From Nageia nagi (lineage: Eukaryota > Pinophyta), in NCBI GenBank assembly GCA_050084985.1, contig JBITNC010000001.1, positions 97,650,001 to 97,714,000 of the forward strand: a stretch of 64,000 nucleotides of DNA. Direction: 5' to 3'. Below are positions 57,071-64,000 of this stretch, in pieces. The position numbers and the translations under genes were made by a program. Each line of letters starts with the position of its first letter. Positions within the stretch are counted from its first letter, which is position 1. Below the pieces are notes generated by a model, which saw nothing but the letters and a program-made list of their open reading frames with translations, did no database searches and was not told where the DNA came from.

Positions 57071-57133
57071 GGTTCCACTTATTGTGGGCCATTGCTTTAT
57101 GTGGGTTCCACTTTTTGTGGCCCACCATTTATG
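57071..57133 (+). repeat. Two-unit tandem repeat, about 32 bp
   Basis: GGTTCCACTTATTGTGGGCC and GGTTCCACTTTTTGTGGCCC, each followed by CATTGCTTTATGT or ACCATTTATGT. It lies just before the Tat-like LTR junction. Confidence 0.8.
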
Positions 57134-57145
57134 TTCCTCATAAGT

Positions 57146-57872
57146 TGTTATAACCGAAATAATAATTATTAGGGTTATTTACAACATAATTAACTTCTCC
57201 AATTAACTATGAAAAGTGGAAAATCGATGACATGAAAGATGACAATGATCTACTTGACCTTGACCTATCAAAACTGGATTAATGGAAGATACAAATCTAT
57301 ACTTCACCTATGATGATGAATGAAGGCAAAATTTGATTGAAATAGGATACACGATGAGCTTTCCCAAAACACAGAGCCACCAATATGACCTTAATCTAAC
57401 AATGATGTTAGAAGCCCAATGATAACATCGGGTTACTAGTCTAGAATACCTCATCCTTTTGCTCGATACCATCATCCTACCTTTGATGTATCAAATCTTG
57501 ATAACGAAGGGATAAAAATTGTAGGAATGTAAAGCTTAGAGTATAACAAAGTCCATAGATGATAGTTGATGTTTAGAAATACCGATCAAGATTGATTACA
57601 AGTATAGTGCCACCTATCAAGGATTTGAGATTATATCATGTCATGTAATATCATTGATCATGCACAACCCCTCCACCTTTATAGGCAAAATGTCTAGTGC
57701 TAAGGCTTCTTCTTAGGCTTTTTGTGACATTGAGTCGACCTATTACCACAAAACATAAAGGTAGATGAGAGTGCATATGGAAAAGAGCATTTATTTAATA
57801 AATTAAATAAATCATTTCAAATATCTAAAAAGGTATTTTAATTAAATCAATATTATTTTTCAGGTGTTAACA
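57146..57872 (-). repeat. Tat-like Ty3/gypsy 3' LTR
   Basis: 727 bases. Minus strand starts TGTTAACACCTG right after a purine tract (AAAGTGGGGTATC) and ends GGTTATAACA at 57146; the ends form an imperfect inverted pair. A TATA box (GCCTATAAAGG, minus) lies at 57676-57686, followed by the GGAGGGGTTGTGC region. Internal element sequence lies to the right and runs to the window edge. The flank on the left is a copia leader. Confidence 0.75.
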
Positions 57873-58244
57873 GATACCCCACTTTGAATATGTTTTGATG
57901 ATTGTAAGACAAAAAAAAATCAAAGCATGTATTCAAAGTATAACAACAAAAATAAGAAGATACTCCTTGAAAAGTTATGATATGGCGATAGTTTTAGATA
58001 TCTCGATTTTTGCTTATGTTATGCCCCCTCTTTGGCTTGGTTGCAACATGATGGACCTCTCATCATAGGAGCAATCTAAGGTAAAGAAAAAGGTACCGAA
58101 AAAGAGCTTAGACAAGAAATAGTTTTGCATGAGATATCTCAAATATAAACATGATATGAAAAATATGATAAGTGATAAGAAAGAAAACCTATCCTTGGTG
58201 ACTTAGCCATCAAGATGAAAAAGATGGTAAACAATTTAGATTGA

Positions 58245-58535
58245 TCAGCTTGGTTTCCCAAGCCACCATATTGCCATAGATCTTGATATGAATGTTCCTT
58301 CCTTACAAAGGTACCAGATGATAAGATTGACCCTTTCTTACAAAGGCATCAAATGCTAAGAATGATAATTTTGGTTTCTCAAGCCACCATGTTTCCATGG
58401 ATTTGCTAATAAGAGTTCCCCTTCCTTACAAAGGAGGCCAATGATATGAGTGACCATCTTGGTACCCTAAGCCACCATATTTTCATGGATTTTCTGATAA
58501 AAATGACCCATACAAAGATGGCCAATAATAAGAAA
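58245..58535 (+). repeat. Tandem repeat, about 90-120-bp unit, three copies
   Basis: Three units near 58247, 58371 and 58459. Each has CTTGGTTTCCCAAGCCACCA (variants TTGGTTTCTCAAGCCACCA and TTGGTACCCTAAGCCACCA), then a CCATGGATTT variant, then, except in the degraded third copy, TTCCTTACAAAGG. Internal tandem repeats between gag/pol and the 3' LTR are common in Tat-lineage elements. Confidence 0.8.
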
Positions 58536-60179
58536 TAATATGATATGAAAAATATTTTGACCATATGATAACCATTTGGTAAGATAAGGATCAAGTTAAG
58601 AATGATAAATAATATTTTTATAAGCATGTATTTGAACAAAGTAATATTCCAACAAGCAATTGTTAAGAAAAATATGATAAGCATGAAAAACAATATCTAT
58701 GATAATTTGTGCAATTTTAGTGGAACATGTATTGATAAGAAATAATGTTCATTGGTACGAAATTGATAAAATATGAAATCAAGCATTTGATAAATAATTT
58801 TATTGATACAAAAATTTATCTGAAATATGTGAACATAATAAGAACATGCATTTTGTGACATGAAAAATAGGAAAATAACATTTTTGAAATGCATTTACCA
58901 TTTTTAAAATATGATAAGCTATGCAAGATGAGGATTCCATTTGTTTTTTATTAATTGTGATACAGAAATGAAAATTGAAGATATTTTTCTCATTTTACGT
59001 GCAAGCACAAAGTATAGATAAGAAAATGCATATTACCTTTTTAATATAACCTAGAGAAAAAACAGGAACATGGCATCATATCCAATTTAAGGAGGCATTT
59101 TTGATAAAAGGAAAATTATAACACATATGTAGCACATCCATGAGAGGAAAAAGAGCAACAATTTTGAAGAGCATAGTAGGCAACACAAAATTTGATGATC
59201 ATTTCATTTCAATTTTGACCAATTTTCCTTAAGGGGAATTTTGATAATTTACATTTTATTGTAGAGAATTATTAATAATTTTATTGCATGCATAGATGAA
59301 ACAAAATTTAGGAATAAAATTTGACATGAAATGGGAAAATGAACCCAACAACAACGTCGGAATGGAGTGACATCGCAAGGTTAGAAGCATGGAAGGATGT
59401 AAAACAAAAGAATAGATATAGGCAAGTGATTAGTTGATGATAAAAAGAGGTTCCGTTTAGGGAAATCAATAGAATTTATCAATGAATTTGAAAAAGGGAT
59501 TTTCAATTTGATCTTAAATAGGTAGGATTAATTTTCATTTGTGCATTCTCAATTTGGTGATTGAAGCTTTGATCTAGAAGGTTCTAGGTGTCCTATTTGG
59601 CTTATGGAGAGATTGCAATGCACTACAGGTTGGATTATTATGTTGATTGGTGATATAGCTCATAGGATAATTTCTCAATAGGCCCATTGATCATTAATTA
59701 TTTTTTACTTGCTTGAAGGACATTAGGTACCAAAAATTCTCTCATATTCTTGGTTTATGTAATATTTAGAAGCTTTTTGATGGTTCACATTTTTTATTTA
59801 GGCTAGTTTTTACCAAATTTGAAAAATAGGGGGTAAAAATGTAGGGCTAGGTTTGGATATGCATGGAGGGATATGTGATAGGTTTTTACCATACAATCTG
59901 TGTTAAGGCTAAAGGGTATTATGAATTCTCTAAAAATGGGAGCTAAAATAGGACAACATTGCTAAGTTTCTAGCATCATTTGTTGGGATCAAATTTGTAG
60001 AAAAATATCAAAATGACACTTGTATGGGCTTAAGTAATATGCACACATTCACAATTTCTGAAAAATTAATCATGAAAATTGAAAGCAGCATGAAAAGCAT
60101 ACATTTTAAGTTTTGAGTTTTTTAAGTGTTAATATTTTACATCTTTGTCATATTTCATGCTATTGATATTCTTCTTGTT
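58536..60179. other. AT-rich internal sequence
   Basis: No readable protein motif on either strand; short minus-strand frames at 58406-58693 and 58697-58894 are Ile/Phe-rich and unconvincing. Confidence 0.4.
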
Positions 60180-62036
60180 TGATCTGGATATAGGATTGGG
60201 CTTATTTGATGCAATGCAAGCCATGGAGTTCAGCTATGGACATGGTCATAGAATTTTTATGAACATTGAATGAGAGGGTACAATTGGAGGTATCTGAGCT
60301 CAACCATATAATGGGGATCATGTGTATCCTATGCAACAAATACTTTCTTACTATCCTCATGGAGCATTTATGTGATGATATCAACATGTTCCACCTACCC
60401 ATGGGTGAGATGACCATCACCCTTACTGACATTCTTTGTATTTTGCAAGTACTTATAAAGGTTACATTGATACAATGGATGATATTGATTATACTTGAGA
60501 TGGAGGATCAGTGCTAGTGGATGGCAGGGGTGAAGCACTACCACCACCAAAATAAGGTGCCCCCATTCATGACATAGTCTACATGCCCTCAAAGGAGCTT
60601 GACTTCATGAGGTACTTCTGACTATATGTGGTCATTTTGATGCACCTTATCGAAGCCATAACTTTTGATCATGATGTCCATTTGCCTTGAAGTATAAAAC
60701 ATGGCTCCATGTGCATGTTCTACATCTAGAATAACTATGTTATTTTGGACCCTCCAAAAATCATGTTTTTAGGACTAAATCCACCATATAGCATCCCAAA
60801 GTTAGCTTTTAATTTATGTTCTGCAAATGTTTAGGCTTTTTTGTGTGTTAGAACTTTAATATCTTTTGTTTTACATTCAATTAACTCTAGATATTTTAAA
60901 TTAAGGCTAATTATTATAAGCGGGATGGGCATGCCAATTTTGGGGGCATAATCTAACTCATTTATATTTTTAGCAAGTTACTATATGAAGGATTGTATTC
61001 TCTTTGAGAAGCATTATGAATTTAGGAATGAGAAGAGAATCATTGGTAGGTTTCTTCCATTATAATACATTGATGTGATTAGATTCTATTCTATTGATCT
61101 CTTATAGATGAATTCTCATCACATTCTTATCTACATGATCTTGTGTAGTGATAAGAAACATGAGTGCTTTCACACTGGATTCATTTTGATAGTGTGAGGG
61201 GGATATGCCTTCCCTGGTAAAGATATGCATGCACACCCTATATTTTGGAAATGTTATATAGGGATCTTCATATTTTTGTGTCTATGAAGAAGAGGGGTTG
61301 GATTATGGCTCATTCATTTATTCTTAAGGCTTGGGCATACAAGAAAATTAATGTGGCTCATACTTATATTCCTATGGTTACATGGGAAGACATACCCAAT
61401 TGGTTTCGATGGTAGACTGTGTAGCAAGTGGGTGTGACTCAAGGAGTCGAGTAGTGTCGAAGGCTAGAAGACCTTTTGCATGATGCAAACTTAGTATGGG
61501 GCTTATATTTTAACTTATCAATTTGGTAGAAATCAAATAATGAGTTTTCATGGAATATGACTCCATGTTATATCTAGGGTCATAGGTAGGTGATCGAGTA
61601 CCACCATTCAGATTAGGTGTTGAGGTAGTTTAGCATGACGTAGGATATACCTATATCAAGGGCATGGTCAACTATGATAAGATATTATCACTATTGAGAA
61701 ATTCCACCAAGGGTTATGGTTGTACCAATATGGAGTGCGAAGTGGGTTGCATTGGAGGACCATACCCCTAGGGTGCCCATGCCTTTTCATTAGCATACTC
61801 TAGAGTACGTTTGATGGTGGGATATAGTGAGGCCCATTCCATTGGGCCTCAATAATAAGGAGGGTGACAAGGAAGAGGGAAAGGAGGATATAGGGGAGAA
61901 GGAGGGGGATGTGGAGGATACAAATATGAAGGGAAAGGAGCCCATGGATGTGGGGGATGCTCCACCACCTACTCATCCAATAGATTCATATACAACATCT
62001 TCATTAAGGGTTGTAACCCCTTCAATGGATACCTAA
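60180..62036 (+). pseudogene. Plant mobile domain (PMD, aminotransferase-like) ORF remnant
   Basis: Plus strand. After an acceptor-like GATATAG comes DWAYLMQCKPWSSAMDMVIE, a stop, then LNERVQLEVSELNHIM, then EHLCDDINMFHLPMGEMTIT and LTDILCILQ. The tract FHLP.GEMTITL.D is the hallmark of the PMD family (Pfam 'plant mobile domain', known from MAIN/MAIL1 proteins and many transposons). Further PMD landmarks follow in order: KDCILFEKHYEFRNEKR (about 60990), AHSFILKAWAYKKINVAHTY (about 61300), a VLR-FSMT-DIPISRAWS segment (about 61620), and a FH-HTLEYV-WW segment (about 61785). The open tail 61827-62036 is Glu/Lys-rich (NNKEGDKEEGKED) then Pro/Thr-rich. Several stops and at least one insertion. 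It lies antisense to the adjacent gag. Confidence 0.8.
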
Positions 62037-63214
62037 GCAATACCTAGAATTTAGGGATTTATCTTATGATTCTATTTTTGAGGAGGAAAATTTATAAAAC
62101 TATTTATGATATAGGAATGGAGACTCAGGTAGTGGTGCTACAAGCATAGGTGGAAAGCCTACAGTTACAATTGAAGGATCAAGATGACCACACATGATGT
62201 ACCACTAGGAGATGAAAAGGCTTTAGTACCTGATCACATTGAAGGATAATCAACTCCTTCTATCTAGATAGACATTACTTGCTATATCTACTTGTCCATC
62301 AAAGTCTAGGCCTAGGATTAGGACCCAAGATCCATCCCTAGGTTAGAGTTTTAGTGGGGGGAACTAGTTTCATGTATTAGTTGACATGTTTTGTTATGGC
62401 ATTGTTATGGACATATGTTTTTATTATCTATGAAAATATGATATATTTTTTTATTATATATATAACTGTGCATTTTAGTTAAGTTTATGATATTTACTTT
62501 TTAATTGATTAGAATCATGTTTAAGATTTGATAAGTACATTTTAATTTGTTTAGGCAAGTAAAATGAAAGATAACAAAGATAAGCTTGCAAAAAAATGGA
62601 AATTTGGAATTCAAACTACACATTTAATAGAGATAAATGCAAAATGAACAAATTCACAACAAACAAGTTGTATACATGGCCATTTTAGCACAATAATCAT
62701 ACAGAAAATGAGAAAAAAGGGAAATAGTCACATCAAATTTGCATATAACATATCAATAATGCTAAATACAATAGTAATGCTTGAGTAAGAGGTAGATATA
62801 ATTGCAAATGGAAGGTGCATACATATGGCATGGCCTAATTAATGGAAAAAGAGGCCTAAAATTGAACAAATAAAAAGAAAAACATATTTAACAATCTAGT
62901 ATCTAATTCATCCAATTTACAAATCATGTTCCAGAAAGCATGAAACAAAGATAATTTTTCATGATAAAATACAGACATTGAAAATAAGAACTTAAAATTT
63001 TGACTAAACCTTTCTACAAATAGAGTGGTAGCATTGGGTTCCATCAGTGTTGCTTATTTATAAGCATAGGGAAACACTCAATTTAATACTACAATTTATA
63101 AAATTGAACTAGATAACAAAAAAGATATGTACAAATAAAAAATATTATGAAATAATTTGCAAAATAGCCTAAACACCATAAACATCAAGGACCATACCTA
63201 GTCTCAGCAGTTGT
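62037..63214. other. AT-rich sequence between PMD and gag
   Basis: Up to about 62350 there is a possible further tail of the PMD gene (plus strand). The rest is A-rich with no RT, RNase H or integrase motif on either strand. Confidence 0.45.
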
Positions 63215-64000
63215 TGAACTTGTTGTTGTGGTTGTGGTTGTGGGATACTCACATTATTTATCTGCAACTTCTTTTCATCATCATCAAGTTTTACTTTTTT
63301 AAATTATGAAAATGGATTGGTGAATATCATCAATCTTTATTTTTGTGGATGTACCAAAATATCATGCATTAGTTTAAACTTGTGTTTCTGCAAAACCTCA
63401 TCTACAAATTCAAGGTCAAATTTAAATTTACCTTTGTCATGTAAATCTTAGATAATGTATTTCTAAGATGATAATACTCCTTTTGTGGCATGATCGACTC
63501 TCCTATGGAAATTACAAAAGAGGTGTTCTTGATAGCCTTGAGGTTTAATGTGGGGGGAGCTTTGTAATTGGTAGATAACAGATCAAGTTCATGATTACTA
63601 AGGAATCCAAGACTTCATTAATGTCCTCAAGTAACTTGGTATACTACTTACATGACTTTTTAGGTTGCTAAACTTCTATATCATCATGGTTTACATGAGC
63701 TATATTTTTGACTTCGAGCTCATAGTGATGGTTTTTTCTAGGTTTTTTAGGAGAAGCATAAGATTAGATTGAAGTTGGCTTCATGTAGGCTAAGGGTTCA
63801 TTAAATGATTTGTGATGGGCCTCTTTATTGATCATTTCATATATGAGTTTGTCATATGGGTAGTCCCAGAAATATGAGAAGTCATGCCTACAAGATGGTA
63901 ACAAGGCTTGGAAGAGTACATGTTTCTTTTCTTTGGTAGGGAATGGAACTTGGTTGGCTACTTTGGACCACTCAATAATGAACTCACTAACAAGTGACAT
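63215..64000 (-). pseudogene. Ty3/gypsy (Tat-like) gag, partial at window edge
   Basis: Minus strand. The open piece 63764-64000 reads SLVSEFIIEWSKVANQVP, then KKHVLFQALLPSCRHDF, then YDKLIYEMINKEAHHKSF, the retrotransposon-gag capsid layout (EFI.RW...A......E......L.LLP). After frame breaks, 63480-63535 encodes FCNFHRRVDHATK, a remnant of the CxxH..HxTxxC region of Tat/Athila gags, followed by DLHDKGKFKFD and EVLQKHKFKL. The end (63215-63243) is Gln/Pro-rich. The N-terminus lies beyond the window. Confidence 0.8.

Larger units (their letters stand above)
54983..57145 (+). mobile_element. Plus-strand copia relative: 5' LTR and leader, truncated
   Basis: An LTR of the same superfamily as the minus-strand elements but diverged (54983-55492), a PBS (55495-55506) and about 1.6 kb of leader. 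The leader includes T-rich tracts and a GC-richer patch (56325-56430). It stops where a Tat-like LTR begins at 57146. No gag or pol follows. Confidence 0.75.
57873..64000 (-). mobile_element. Tat-like gypsy element internal region: gag plus antisense PMD ORF, no pol seen
   Basis: It is bounded on the left by its polypurine tract and 3' LTR and on the right by the window edge. It contains tandem repeats (58245-58535), a plant-mobile-domain gene on the plus strand (60180-62036), and gag on the minus strand (63215-64000). Between gag and PMD there are about 1.2 kb without protease, RT or integrase motifs, and between PMD and LTR about 2.3 kb without them. It therefore looks like a non-autonomous gag-bearing derivative with an antisense extra ORF. 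Confidence 0.6.

Noticed and set aside
1-64000. Organellar (plastid or mitochondrial) DNA insertions, rRNA genes
   Set aside because: No recognisable organellar gene, rRNA or complete tRNA sequence was seen on reading both strands.

Overview
The window looks like intergenic nuclear DNA from a plant with a large, repeat-laden genome, most likely a gymnosperm. Three things support this. It is strongly AT-rich with no intact gene. It is packed with old, stop-ridden LTR retrotransposons of plant lineages (Ty1/copia primed by initiator-Met tRNA, a Ty3/gypsy chromovirus, and Tat-like Ty3/gypsy). It also holds decayed PLS/DYW pentatricopeptide-repeat (PPR) genes and plant-type TTTAGGG repeats. 'Gymnosperm' is an inference from style; 'seed plant' is firmer. 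There are two 100-base N gaps (13899-13998 and 26432-26531), each bordered by retroelement or pseudogene sequence.

Layout. 1-13.9 kb: anonymous AT-rich DNA with Tat-like LTR ends near 7.5, 9.26 and 10.0 kb, small tandem repeats, and a composite duplication (12830-13898) stitched from 9.8 kb and 3.35-4.3 kb sequence. 14.0-17.56 kb: 5' portion of a minus-strand copia element (gag scrap, very long leader, PBS, 5' LTR). 18.5-20.5 kb: an acidic gene scrap, interstitial telomere-like repeats and one arm of a 0.6-kb inverted repeat. 21.0-26.4 kb: two decayed PPR-E-DYW loci on the minus strand flanking an unidentified intron-bearing gene remnant on the plus strand.

26.5-35.0 kb: a second copia element whose left LTR has internal (PBS/leader) sequence on its outer side, i.e. 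a recombined multi-LTR structure. 35.0-40.3 kb: a small truncated acidic ORF, then the 3' half of a Ty3/gypsy chromovirus with a 2.1-kb LTR. 40.3-44.3 kb: non-coding DNA with a fold-back repeat that carries a tRNA-like box A/box B pair. 44.3-52.5 kb: an essentially complete but inactive copia element of about 8.2 kb with LTRs, PBS, polypurine tract and a perfect TATAC target duplication. 53.0-57.1 kb: a Tat-like LTR end and the 5' LTR plus leader of a plus-strand copia relative. 57.15-64 kb: a Tat-like gypsy element with its 3' LTR, tandem repeats, an antisense plant-mobile-domain (PMD) ORF and a gag, but no room for pol; it runs off the right edge.

Nothing here works as an operon or pathway. 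The window records repeated retrotransposition, nesting, LTR recombination and cytosine-decay. The most unusual items are the gag plus antisense-PMD element, the copia family's roughly 3-kb leader (shared GCATGC-bearing minisatellite followed by a copy-specific G-rich island), and the shared DYW-to-PPR junction in both PPR loci.
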